Assembly (NCBI RefSeq): GCF_016411865.1
Contig: NZ_JAEKJA010000018.1
Span: 38,475 to 102,474, forward strand
Direction of reading: 5' to 3'
Length of the DNA: 64,000 bases
Source: Acuticoccus mangrovi
GTDB lineage: Bacteria > Pseudomonadota > Alphaproteobacteria > Rhizobiales > Amorphaceae
Of this stretch, positions 52,965 through 61,655 are shown one piece after another. The number at the start of each line of letters is the position of its first letter. Position 1 is the stretch's first letter. A program made the position numbers and the translations under genes. Below the pieces are notes generated by a model. The model saw nothing but the letters and a program-made list of their open reading frames with translations. It was not told the origin of the DNA and made no database searches.

Positions 52965-54535
52965 TGCCCATCACGCCGATCCTGCGCCTGCTCAGCGCCG
53001 GCTTCGTGCTGGCGCGCGAGGGGGTGTTCGCCATCGTGCCGCTGGAGGAGGCGCCCGCCTCCGCCAAGTTCGCCATCCGCCTCGTCCGTCTCGTGGAGCG
53101 GCGCAGCGCGCAGAAGCGCGACATGGCCGCCCGTCTCTCGCTCGCGCTCAACCGGCTCGGGCCGTCCTACATCAAGCTCGGCCAGTTCCTCGCCACCCGC
53201 GCCGACGTGGTGGGCGAGGAGGTGGCGGGCGAGCTCGCCAAGCTGCAGGATCAGGTGCCGCCGGTCCCCGACGATCTCGCCCGCGCCGCCGTGGCCGAGG
53301 CGCTGGGGCGCCCGGTGGAGGCGCTCTTCACCGAGTTCGGCGACTGCGTCGCCGCCGCCTCCATCGCGCAGGTCTACCGCGCGACCATCACCGACGCCAA
53401 CGGCGATCGCATCGTCGCCGTCAAGGTGCTGCGCCCCGGCGTCGCCCGCCGCTTCGAGCGGGATCTCGAAAGCTACTTCGTCACCGCGCGCTTCCTCGAA
53501 AAGCGCGTGCCCGCGACGCGGCGCCTGCGGCCGCTGGCGGTGGTCCAGACGCTCGCCGAGTCGGTCCGCTTCGAAATGGACTTCCGCCTCGAAGGCGCCG
53601 CCATCTCGGAGATGGCCGAGAACACCGCCGAGGACGCCGGCTTCCGCGTGCCGCGGGTGGAGTGGTCCCGCACCGCGCGCACCGTCCTCACCATGGAGTG
53701 GATCGACGGCATCAAGATGAGCCGCGTCGGGGAGCTGCGCGAGGCGGGCTTCGACCTGCCCGAGCTCGGCCGCCATGTGCTCCAGACCTTTCTGCGACAC
53801 GCCCTGCGCGACGGCTTCTTCCATGCCGACATGCACCAGGGCAATCTCTTCGTGGAGCCCGACGGCACGCTGGTGGCGGTGGACTTCGGCATCACCGGCC
53901 GCCTGCCGCGCGAGGAGCGCGAGATTCTCGCCGAGATCCTCTACGGCTTCATCGTGCGCGACTACCATCGCGTGGCCGAGGCGCACTTCCGCGCCGGCTA
54001 CGTGCCGGAATCGCAGGATGTCGACCTCTTCGCCCAGGCGCTGCGGGCCGTCGGCGAGCCGATTCGCGACTCCACGGCCGCCGACATCTCCATGGCGCGG
54101 CTCCTCACCCAGCTCTTCGAGATCACCGAGCTCTTCCAGATGTCGACCCAGCCGCAGCTCATCATGCTGCAGAAGACGATGGTGGTGGTGGAGGGCGTCG
54201 CCCGCTCGCTCGACCCCAACCTCGACATGTGGCGTGCGGCCGAGCCCGTGGTGCGCGACTGGATGACGAGCGAGCTCGGTCCCGCCGGCACGCTGCGCAA
54301 GGCGCAGGATTCGTTCACCGCCATCGCCCGCGCGGCGCTGCAGGCGCCCGACCTCGCGAGCCGCGTCGACCGGCTGTCGAAGGACCTCGGCAACAGCCTG
54401 GAGCGCGGCGTCACGCTGTCGCCGGAGCAGGTCACCCTCTTGTCGCGCAGCGGTCGCGGCTCCGTCGCCTCCACCATCGCCCTGTGGATCGGCGCGCTGT
54501 CGCTGCTGATCATCGCCTGGACGATGGTCGGCTGA
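52964..54535 (+). CDS. ubiB: UbiB, atypical kinase/ATPase for ubiquinone biosynthesis
   Basis: This 523-residue ABC1/ADCK-family protein assists ubiquinone synthesis at the membrane. The inhibitory KxGQ motif is in YIKLGQFLATR, and the Ala-rich loop is in AAASIAQVYRA. VAVKVLRPG holds the ATP-binding Lys, FFHADMHQGNLFV the catalytic loop and AVDFGITGRLPRE the metal-binding DFG-like motif. Two C-terminal membrane helices are suggested by ASTIALWIGALSLLIIAWTMVG (cited in part: SLLIIAWTMVG). It starts at ATG 52964, overlapping the ubiE stop. From memory, coaBC and dut usually follow this pair in Hyphomicrobiales, and they are not here. Confidence 0.95.
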   Translation: MPITPILRLLSAGFVLAREGVFAIVPLEEAPASAKFAIRLVRLVERRSAQKRDMAARLSLALNRLGPSYIKLGQFLATRADVVGEEVAGELAKLQDQVPPVPDDLARAAVAEALGRPVEALFTEFGDCVAAASIAQVYRATITDANGDRIVAVKVLRPGVARRFERDLESYFVTARFLEKRVPATRRLRPLAVVQTLAESVRFEMDFRLEGAAISEMAENTAEDAGFRVPRVEWSRTARTVLTMEWIDGIKMSRVGELREAGFDLPELGRHVLQTFLRHALRDGFFHADMHQGNLFVEPDGTLVAVDFGITGRLPREEREILAEILYGFIVRDYHRVAEAHFRAGYVPESQDVDLFAQALRAVGEPIRDSTAADISMARLLTQLFEITELFQMSTQPQLIMLQKTMVVVEGVARSLDPNLDMWRAAEPVVRDWMTSELGPAGTLRKAQDSFTAIARAALQAPDLASRVDRLSKDLGNSLERGVTLSPEQVTLLSRSGRGSVASTIALWIGALSLLIIAWTMVG

Positions 54536-54572
54536 TCGATTTCGCCCGTCCGGCCGTCAAGGTGTTGACGGC

Positions 54573-54707
54573 GAGTGCGAATTCTCACTCTCCAGCATCG
54601 GGCCGTCACGCAAGATCAATTCCAATAACGGTTCGATTTCGGCAGCGGCGAGGTCGTCACAATTGTGACCGTCAACGGTTGAACTTGGTAACCTCAACAC
54701 ATTCTTA
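54573..54707 (+). promoter_or_regulatory. palindrome-rich promoter region ahead of the unknown gene
   Basis: Three symmetric elements occur in 110 bases. GAGTGCGAATTCTCACTC (54573-54590) has one mismatched pair. GTCACAATTGTGAC (54656-54669) is a perfect 14-bp palindrome, and TCAAC-G-GTTGA (54672-54682) is perfect around one base. A possible -35 TTGAAC (54679-54684) overlaps the last, with TTCTTA 17 bases on. A repressor or dimeric activator acting here is a strong inference, but its identity is unknown. Confidence 0.55.
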
Positions 54708-54787
54708 ACCATTTGCGCGGATCGTCGAGGGTGTGGCGGGCGGCCTGTCGCCCGCGCGCTCCCTGCAATTTCGAGACGGCGGACGAC

Positions 54788-55264
54788 ATGTGGTTCATCG
54801 CAGATCTCCTTGAGAGGTACACGAGCAGCGTCGCCAAGACCTTCTTGCGGTTCGCGGCCCCCGACGCATCGCCGCCGCGCGAGGACGCCGCGGCGGCGCC
54901 GAAACACGAGCACGACAGCCCCCGCGCCGAGCCGGCCCCGGCCGCGCCGATGGCCGTCGCCGAGGCGACACCGGCCGCCGTGGAGCCCGCTGCGGCGGAG
55001 GAGGCGGGCGCGATCATCGTGCCGATGGGCGTGCGCGGCGAGGTGGTGAGTCTCTACGTGGCCGAGTTCGGTGCCTGCGGTTCGCCGGCGGACGGCGTGG
55101 GGCTCGTGGAGAAGCTGCGCAAGGATAAGAAGGTGCGCGTACCCGAGCTTCAGGTGATCGCCGCCGAGGTGCTCCAGGAAGCGCCGACGCCGCGCAAGAA
55201 GGCTGAATATCTCGACGCCCTTCGCGCCCATGTCGGGGCGGCCGAGGTCGCGGCGACCGCCTGA
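54788..55264 (+). CDS. hypothetical protein with Ala/Pro-rich linker
   Basis: This 158-residue protein has three parts. A short N-terminal segment is MWFIADLLERYTSSVAKTFL. A long linker of Ala, Pro and Glu follows (about 30-75). A more ordered C-terminal region comes last (about 80-150: VPMGVRGEVVSLYVAEFGACG, LVEKLRKDKKVRVPELQVIA, RKKAEYLDALRAHVG). No signal peptide or known domain is seen. The ATG at 54788 has GAGACGGCGGA upstream; a longer frame to 54713 crosses the presumed promoter. The gene is isolated between ubiB and ilvC and lies under a region with three palindromes, so it is probably regulated. The function is unknown. Confidence 0.6.
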   Translation: MWFIADLLERYTSSVAKTFLRFAAPDASPPREDAAAAPKHEHDSPRAEPAPAAPMAVAEATPAAVEPAAAEEAGAIIVPMGVRGEVVSLYVAEFGACGSPADGVGLVEKLRKDKKVRVPELQVIAAEVLQEAPTPRKKAEYLDALRAHVGAAEVAATA

Positions 55265-56473
<1,209 letters not shown>

Positions 56474-56487
56474 CGTCTCACGAACGA

Positions 56488-56516
56488 TCCGCTCGGTTCG
56501 GTCCGAACCGAGCGGA
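56488..56516. terminator. 14-bp perfect hairpin after ilvC
   Basis: TCCGCTCGGTTCGG and its exact complement CCGAACCGAGCGGA meet at a single base, giving in practice a 12-bp stem with a 5-base loop. It begins 15 bases after the ilvC stop and lies between ilvC and a convergent small gene. It has no T-run. Confidence 0.6.
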
Positions 56517-56551
56517 CGACGCCGAAGGGTACCGGCGGCCGTCGCGGCCGG

Positions 56552-56659
56552 TCAGCCGAAATGCCAGACAGTCGCGAGCGCCGACGCCAGCGTCGCCGCG
56601 GTGAGGAAGCCGGCGGCGCAGTAGTCGAGCCGTGGCTTCAGAAAGCGGATGATCGGCAT
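56552..56659 (-). CDS. 35-residue single-span membrane peptide
   Basis: An ATG at 56659, preceded by GCGGGAGGGCTCC (a strong ribosome site at the right distance), opens a 35-codon frame. The product starts with a basic segment MPIIRFLKPRLDYC and continues as one hydrophobic helix, AAGFLTAATLASALATVW, ending HFG. The positive-inside rule puts the N-terminus in the cytoplasm. A hairpin CGGGAG-N7-CTCCCG (56682-56700) lies just upstream in its leader. It is convergent with ilvC and co-directional with dinB, which ends up at 58168. I recognise no family. Confidence 0.6.
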   Translation of the reverse strand: MPIIRFLKPRLDYCAAGFLTAATLASALATVWHFG

Positions 56660-56681
56660 GGAGCCCTCCCGCACCGTTCGC

Positions 56682-56700
56682 CGGGAGACCATTACTCCCG
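56682..56700 (-). promoter_or_regulatory. leader hairpin upstream of the 35-residue peptide
   Basis: CGGGAG and CTCCCG flank ACCATTA, 22 bases before the small gene's start on the same strand. It could be an operator or a 5' UTR element. Confidence 0.3.
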
Positions 56701-56857
56701 TACTGTGAACGAAGCTGACTCCAGACATATTCCATCATAAGCTTGCGTGGACCGTGGTGGGATGCCTCTGCGCGCAAATGGCACCCTCCGCGAGGCGCGA
56801 TAGAGGCTTGCCAAACGGCGCGTCGGCGATCCGCCTGCGTTGCGGCGGCGGGAGCGC

Positions 56858-58168
56858 TCACTCGCCGGTGCGGCGCGGTGGGGTGCCGGAGCGGCGGCGC
56901 GGGTCCGACAGGGTCTGCCCATAGATCACCGCGTCGTTGCCGAAGCGGGCGCGCAACGCGTCCATCGCTTTCTCCGCCTTGCCGAGGCGGCCGCGGGCGG
57001 GGTCGAACAGCTCCTCCGCGTCGGCCGTCGCGATGGGGACGAGGTGCGACACGCCGATGCCGATGAGGCGGAAGCGGCGGCCGTCGGCCTCGCCCGCCAG
57101 CAGCGCCTTGCCGGCGGCGAAGATGCGATGGGCCATGGCCGTCGGCGCCGGCAGCGACAGGGCGCGGGTGTGGGTGCGGAAGTCCGGCGTCTTGAGCTTC
57201 AGCGTCACCGTCCGCCCGGCGATGTCGGCCGCCTTCAGCCGCGTCGACACCTTCTCGCTGAGATGGCGCAACAGGGCGAGAAGCTCGGCGCGGTCGGCGA
57301 TGTCCTCCTCGAACGTCGTCTCCGCGCTGACGCTCTTGCGCTCGCTCGCGGGGTCGACGGCGCGGTCGTCGCGGCCGTGAGCGAGGCGCTTCAGCCGCTG
57401 CCCGGTCTCGCCGAAGCGGCGCATCAGCTCCACCTCCTCGGCGCGCTGCAGCTGGCGGACGTGGGTGATGCCCGCCTTCGCGAGGCGGCTCGCCGCGGCG
57501 GGGCCGACGCCCGGGAGCTGCGTCACCGGCTCGTCGGCGAGCCGGGCCTCGGCGTCGCCGCTACCGATCACGGTGAAGCCGCGCGGCTTCTCCGCGTCGG
57601 AGGCGAACTTGGCGAGGAACTTGTTCGGCGCGAGCCCCACCGACACGGTGATGCCGACCTCCGTCTCCACCGCTTTGGCGAAGCGCGCCATCACCACGGC
57701 GGGCGGCGCGCCGTGCAGGCGCTCGGTGCCGGCGAGGTCGAGGAACGCCTCGTCGATCGACAGCGGCTGCACCAGCGGGGTGAGGGCGCGCATGCGCTCG
57801 CGCACCTCGCGCCCGACCGTCACATATTTCTCGAAGTTGGGGCGCAGCACCACCGCGTCCGGGCAGAGCTTCAGCGCCTTGAACATCGGCATCGCCGAGC
57901 GCACCCCGTGGATGCGGGCGAGGTAGCAGCAGGTGGAGACGACGCCGCGCCGCCCGCCGCCGACGATCAGCGGCACGTCGGCGAGGCTCGGGTCGTCGCG
58001 CTTCTCCACGGCCGCGAAGAAGGCGTCGCAGTCCACGTGGGCGATGGTGAGGCGGGCGAGCTCGGGGTGGCTGACGAGGCGGGGGCTGTTGCAGCGGGGG
58101 CAGCGGCCCCGTGCGGGCAGGGGAGCCACCAGGAGGGTGGCGCAGTCGCGGCAGAGCGTCGGGCTCAC
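56858..58168 (-). CDS. dinB: DNA polymerase IV (Y family)
   Basis: This 436-residue translesion polymerase has an N-terminal zinc ribbon, with cysteines 6, 9, 23 and 26 (CRDC and CPRC), which is frequent in alphaproteobacterial DinB but absent in E. coli. Catalytic acidic residues lie in [12 protein letters not shown] (D46 region) and [29 protein letters not shown] and [16 protein letters not shown] (helix-hairpin-helix) follow, then the little-finger domain. It copies past damaged bases. The start is GTG 58168, which overlaps the stop of the DUF3572 gene as GTGA. No LexA-type site was recognised upstream. Confidence 0.93.
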   Translation of the reverse strand: MSPTLCRDCATLLVAPLPARGRCPRCNSPRLVSHPELARLTIAHVDCDAFFAAVEKRDDPSLADVPLIVGGGRRGVVSTCCYLARIHGVRSAMPMFKALKLCPDAVVLRPNFEKYVTVGREVRERMRALTPLVQPLSIDEAFLDLAGTERLHGAPPAVVMARFAKAVETEVGITVSVGLAPNKFLAKFASDAEKPRGFTVIGSGDAEARLADEPVTQLPGVGPAAASRLAKAGITHVRQLQRAEEVELMRRFGETGQRLKRLAHGRDDRAVDPASERKSVSAETTFEEDIADRAELLALLRHLSEKVSTRLKAADIAGRTVTLKLKTPDFRTHTRALSLPAPTAMAHRIFAAGKALLAGEADGRRFRLIGIGVSHLVPIATADAEELFDPARGRLGKAEKAMDALRARFGNDAVIYGQTLSDPRRRSGTPPRRTGE

Positions 58169-58491
58169 GCCCAGTCGTCGTGCGCGCGGGGCGGCCAGTC
58201 GTCCTCCGCGATGGTCTTGCGGTCCATGCGCCGGCGGGCCGCCATGATCGCCTCGGGCGTCGTCTCCTGCGCGGCGGCGATGGCGAGGAGCACCTTCTCG
58301 TCCTCCAGCACGAAGTCGAGCACGCCGGCGATGAAGCTCGGCGAGGCGGCGGCGTCGCGCAGGCTCGTGGGATCGAGGCCGGTCAAGGCGAAGAAGCGAT
58401 CGAGCGTTTTCGGCTCGGTCGCAAAATGCGACAAAGCGGCGATGGCGATGGCGCCCGGGTCGGGCAGATCGTCGAGACGTCTTGACGGCAT
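58165..58491 (-). CDS. DUF3572 family protein
   Basis: This 108-residue helical protein matches DUF3572 as I remember it: [53 protein letters not shown] and [19 protein letters not shown] (cited in parts). It has no known activity. In Hyphomicrobiales it usually lies between dinB and divK, as here. Its stop overlaps the dinB start by four bases, and the ATG at 58491 has GTGAGGGTC upstream. It is divergent from divK with 60 bases between. Confidence 0.8.
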   Translation of the reverse strand: MPSRRLDDLPDPGAIAIAALSHFATEPKTLDRFFALTGLDPTSLRDAAASPSFIAGVLDFVLEDEKVLLAIAAAQETTPEAIMAARRRMDRKTIAEDDWPPRAHDDWA

Positions 58492-58551
58492 CCTCAGACC
58501 CTCACACACACGGGGAGGCGTCGAACGGGCGCCATAGGATCGGGAGTCGGC

Positions 58552-58923
58552 ATGGGCCACAGGGTGCTCATCGTTGAGGACAACGAACTCAACATGAAGC
58601 TCTTCCACGACCTGCTCGAAGCGAGCGGGATGGACATCTTGCAAACGCGCAATGGGATCGATGCGCTGGAGGTCGCCAAGCGCGAGCGACCCGACCTGAT
58701 CGTGATGGACATCCAGCTCCCCGAAATGTCCGGCCTGGAAGTGACGGAGCGGATCAAGTCCGATCCGGATCTGGCGCCGATCCCGGTGATTGCCGTGACC
58801 GCTTTTGCGATGAAGGGCGACGAGGAGCGCATTCGCGCCGCAGGCTGCGAAGCCTATCTCTCGAAGCCCATCTCCATCGACCGTTTCATCTCCACGGTGA
58901 AGGCGTTTCTGCCGTCGTCGTGA
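58552..58923 (+). CDS. divK: cell-cycle response regulator DivK
   Basis: This 123-residue single-domain response regulator has phosphoacceptor D53 in [17 protein letters not shown], acidic pocket residues in [19 protein letters not shown], and the conserved Thr and Lys in [19 protein letters not shown] and [12 protein letters not shown]. It is nearly identical in layout to Caulobacter and rhizobial DivK, which works with PleC, DivJ and DivL to control CtrA and asymmetric division. The ATG at 58552 is used. The stop codon directly touches the stop of rpmG on the other strand. The diguanylate cyclase gene pleD, which normally follows, is missing. Confidence 0.95.
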   Translation: MGHRVLIVEDNELNMKLFHDLLEASGMDILQTRNGIDALEVAKRERPDLIVMDIQLPEMSGLEVTERIKSDPDLAPIPVIAVTAFAMKGDEERIRAAGCEAYLSKPISIDRFISTVKAFLPSS

Positions 58924-59091
58924 TTACTTGATCTTGGCTTCGCGGAACTCGACGTGCTTCTTCGCGACCGGGTCGTACTTGGTCTTCGTCATCTTGTCGG
59001 TCATCGTGCGGGTGTTCTTCTTCGTCACGTAGAAGTACCCGGTGTCGGCGGTCGACACGAGCTTGATCTTGATGGTGGTGGCCTTCGCCAT
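58924..59091 (-). CDS. rpmG: 50S ribosomal protein L33
   Basis: This 55-residue protein starts [20 protein letters not shown] and contains the L33 block [14 protein letters not shown] and the C-terminal [17 protein letters not shown]. It lacks the cysteine pairs of the zinc-binding C+ form, so it is the zinc-independent type. It belongs to the large ribosomal subunit. The ATG at 59091 is chosen by comparison with the family; an in-frame ATG at 59154 would add 21 residues. It abuts divK tail to tail, and an MFS transporter gene lies upstream on the same strand. Confidence 0.96.
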   Translation of the reverse strand: MAKATTIKIKLVSTADTGYFYVTKKNTRTMTDKMTKTKYDPVAKKHVEFREAKIK

Positions 59092-59175
59092 GGTGCTGTC
59101 TCCGGGGCCGCGCGGGCGGCCTGCGTTGTGGGGAAATGATCCAAACCCTGCCAATGGGGGCCCGGACGGGGGAAG

Positions 59176-60411
59176 TCAAGTCTCAAGCCCGCTCCGGCTG
59201 ATTCGGACGCATGCCATCGCCACGTAGGCGCCGAAGATCAGCGCGATGGCGATCGGGAAGCCGTGCGGCGGGAAGAAGTCCAGCCCGCTGCCGAGGGCGA
59301 GCGGGCCGATCAGCATGCCGATCGAGTACATCATCACGAAGGCGGCGTTGGCCGAGGCGAGCTCCGCGCCGGTGTAGCGGGCGCCGAGATGGGTGAGGCC
59401 GATGGTGTAGAGGCCCGCCACGATGCCGCCGGTGATGAAGAGCAGCGCCAGGAGCAGCCAGTAGATGTCGGCGACGAGCGGCATCATCAGCGCCCCGGCG
59501 GCGCCGATGGCGGCGGAGGCGACGAGGAGCAGGCGCCGGCTCACCCGGTCGGCGAGGTAGCCGATGGGGATCTGCGACAGCACGTTGCCGGCGGCGATCG
59601 CCGACACCAGCACCACCGCGTGCCCGCCGGTGAGGCCGATGGCGGTGCCGTAGAGCGGCAGAATGGCCGTGCCGCCCGACTCCACCGCGCCGAACACCAG
59701 GACGGCGAAGAGGGCGAGCGGCGCCATGCGCACGAAGCGCAGGAGGTTGCGCTCGCCGTGGTCGGGCAGGGCGGGCTCGCGCGTGCGCACGATGATGACG
59801 GGCGCGGCGGCGCTCACGAGGGCGAGCGAGCCGATCAGGAAGGGCAGCACCCCTTGGGTCCCGACGAGGGCGAGGATCACCGGTCCCACCGAGATGCCGA
59901 TCGACAGGAACGTCGCGTAGATGCCGAGCACCAGCCCGCGCCGCGCCGGCGGGGCGAGCGAGTTGATCCAGAACTCGGTCAAAGCGAAGATCAGCGTCAT
60001 CGCCGCGGTGAACACGAAGCGCAGGGGAAACCACAGCGCGTAGGAGTGGACGTAGTAGAAGCCCATCAGCGTGACCGCGACGGTCAGGAAGCAGGTGATG
60101 ATCACCCGCGCCGTGCCGAAGCGCTTGGCGATGACGGCGACGAACGGCAGCACGGTCAGCGCGGAGACGCCGCCGACGGCCGTGTTGAGGCCGATCAGCG
60201 AAGGGGCGACGCCCCGGTCCTCGAGCACGATCGACAACAGCGGCAGGCTGAGGCTGAGCGACAGGCCGACACCGGTGATACCGCTGATCACCGCGGCGAG
60301 GGCGGCTACGTCCATCGGACGGTCGGCGGCCACTGCGTCACCGAGCCGGGAGGCCGCGGGGGCGGATGCGCCGCGCGGCGTAGCCAGCGAAGGGGAAGAC
60401 GTCTGGTCCAT
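59176..60411 (-). CDS. MFS transporter (YcaD-like)
   Basis: This 411-residue major-facilitator protein has twelve spans. Motif A-like sequence occurs as FVAVIAKRFGTARVII after span 2 and as IGYLADRVSRRLLLVAS in the second half. FALTEFWINSLAPPARRGLVLGIYAT and NVLSQIPIGYLADR resemble YcaD and related drug or metabolite exporters. ATG 60411 is used; ATG 60423 (four residues longer) is about as likely, since neither has a well-spaced ribosome site. It keeps the position seen in related genomes, between rpmG and the nudix gene. The substrate is unknown. Confidence 0.85.
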   Translation of the reverse strand: MDQTSSPSLATPRGASAPAASRLGDAVAADRPMDVAALAAVISGITGVGLSLSLSLPLLSIVLEDRGVAPSLIGLNTAVGGVSALTVLPFVAVIAKRFGTARVIITCFLTVAVTLMGFYYVHSYALWFPLRFVFTAAMTLIFALTEFWINSLAPPARRGLVLGIYATFLSIGISVGPVILALVGTQGVLPFLIGSLALVSAAAPVIIVRTREPALPDHGERNLLRFVRMAPLALFAVLVFGAVESGGTAILPLYGTAIGLTGGHAVVLVSAIAAGNVLSQIPIGYLADRVSRRLLLVASAAIGAAGALMMPLVADIYWLLLALLFITGGIVAGLYTIGLTHLGARYTGAELASANAAFVMMYSIGMLIGPLALGSGLDFFPPHGFPIAIALIFGAYVAMACVRISRSGLET

Positions 60412-60537
60412 GGCTCCGAGCATCAGAGGATCGTCGACTCGCTGTCTTTGACCCAATTTCGGGTCCAAGACTAGATCCCTCAAAGGCTTCGCGCGCCCTC
60501 GCGTCAGCTTCGCCGGTGTGAGGGGGGCAGCGGGTGC

Positions 60538-61278
60538 CTAAAGGGTCACACGGGTGAAGTGGGTGCGCTGCCAGCGATAATAGGGAACGTCGCCGTCGGC
60601 CGGCAGCTCGTGAGTCTCGGCGAGCTTCAGGAGCAGCTCGTCGAGCACGGTGAGGGTGATCGGCGGCAGCTTCATCGTCTTCGCTTCGGCGATGGACACC
60701 CAGGCGATCTCCTCGAGCTCGGCATCCTCGCCGACCCGGTCCGGGTCGATGTCGGCGATCGCCGAGCGGTCGACCACGAAGAAGCGGGTGTCGAACCGGC
60801 GGGGGCGGCCCGGCGGCGTCACCGCGCGCAGGACGAAGCGCAGCGGCGAGAGGTCCACGCCGAGGCCGCGCGCTGCGAAGGCGTCCCACAGCGGGCCCTG
60901 GGGCAGCCGGTCGGCGTCCTTCTTGCCGATGAGGACGCCGGTCTCCTCGTAGGTCTCGCGCAGGGCGGCGATGCCGAGGGCGCGGGCGCGCGCCTCGCCC
61001 TGGCCGGCCTTCATCTTGGTGGTGAGCTTGTCGAGGGTGGCGGGGACGTAGTCGGTGGCGACGGGGACGCGCGCGTCGGCCGGGTCCACCCGGCCGCCCG
61101 GGAACACGAAGAGCCCCGGCATGAAGGCGTGCTTCATGCTGCGCCGGCCCATCAGCACGCTCGGTCCCTCGCGATCGAGGATGATCAGGCTCGCCGCGTC
61201 GCGCACCTTGACCGGGGCATGACTGCGGTCGCGATCCGCCGCCGACAGTCGCTTCGTCAACTCTTCGGCAGTCGTCAT
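60538..61278 (-). CDS. Nudix hydrolase
   Basis: This 246-residue protein has a Nudix box with the catalytic core ALRETYEETGVLIG (R-E-x2-E-E-x-G). The preceding Gly of the box lies far upstream in FVFPGGRVDP, because about 35 residues are inserted. This long-insert form is typical of NUDT7/8/19-like and related acyl-CoA or NDP-X hydrolases in this synteny group. It cleaves a nucleoside-diphosphate-linked compound, identity unknown. The ATG at 61278 overlaps the stop of the DUF983 gene as ATGA, so its translation follows that gene. It is the third gene of rnr-DUF983-nudix. Confidence 0.88.
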   Translation of the reverse strand: MTTAEELTKRLSAADRDRSHAPVKVRDAASLIILDREGPSVLMGRRSMKHAFMPGLFVFPGGRVDPADARVPVATDYVPATLDKLTTKMKAGQGEARARALGIAALRETYEETGVLIGKKDADRLPQGPLWDAFAARGLGVDLSPLRFVLRAVTPPGRPRRFDTRFFVVDRSAIADIDPDRVGEDAELEEIAWVSIAEAKTMKLPPITLTVLDELLLKLAETHELPADGDVPYYRWQRTHFTRVTL

Positions 61279-61655
61279 AGTCCCGCTTCGCTCTCCGCCC
61301 CGAATCCGTGCATCCTGTTCGCCCATTGCAGCCCGACGAGGGCGCCCTTGACGGGCTGGAGAAGCACGAGCGAGAGCCCCGCCGTCAAGGGCAGGAAGAT
61401 CGCCCCCTGCAGCCACATCGCAGGGTGGAAGGCCACCTCGATCGACAGCATCAGCCCGACGATGACGTGGCCGACGATCAGCATCACCATGTAGGGCGGC
61501 GCGTCGTCGGCGCGGTGATGGTGCAGCTCCTCGCCGCAATGGGGGCAGACGTCGTTGACCTTGAGGAAGGCGTTGAACATCGCCCCCTCGCCGCAGTGCG
61601 GGCAGCGGCCCTTGAAGCCGTTCACCATGGCAGTGACGATGGATCGGTCGTTCAT
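61275..61655 (-). CDS. DUF983 family zinc-ribbon membrane protein
   Basis: This 126-residue protein has an N-terminal zinc ribbon formed by CPHC at 18-21 and CPHC at 37-40, followed by GEELHHHRADDAPPY and two hydrophobic helices (about 54-76 and 84-104). The layout is the DUF983 family, whose role is unknown; it is conserved next to rnr in alphaproteobacteria. The ATG at 61655 overlaps the rnr stop by four bases, and its own stop overlaps the nudix start in the same way. All three are therefore one coupled unit. Confidence 0.88.
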   Translation of the reverse strand: MNDRSIVTAMVNGFKGRCPHCGEGAMFNAFLKVNDVCPHCGEELHHHRADDAPPYMVMLIVGHVIVGLMLSIEVAFHPAMWLQGAIFLPLTAGLSLVLLQPVKGALVGLQWANRMHGFGAESEAGL

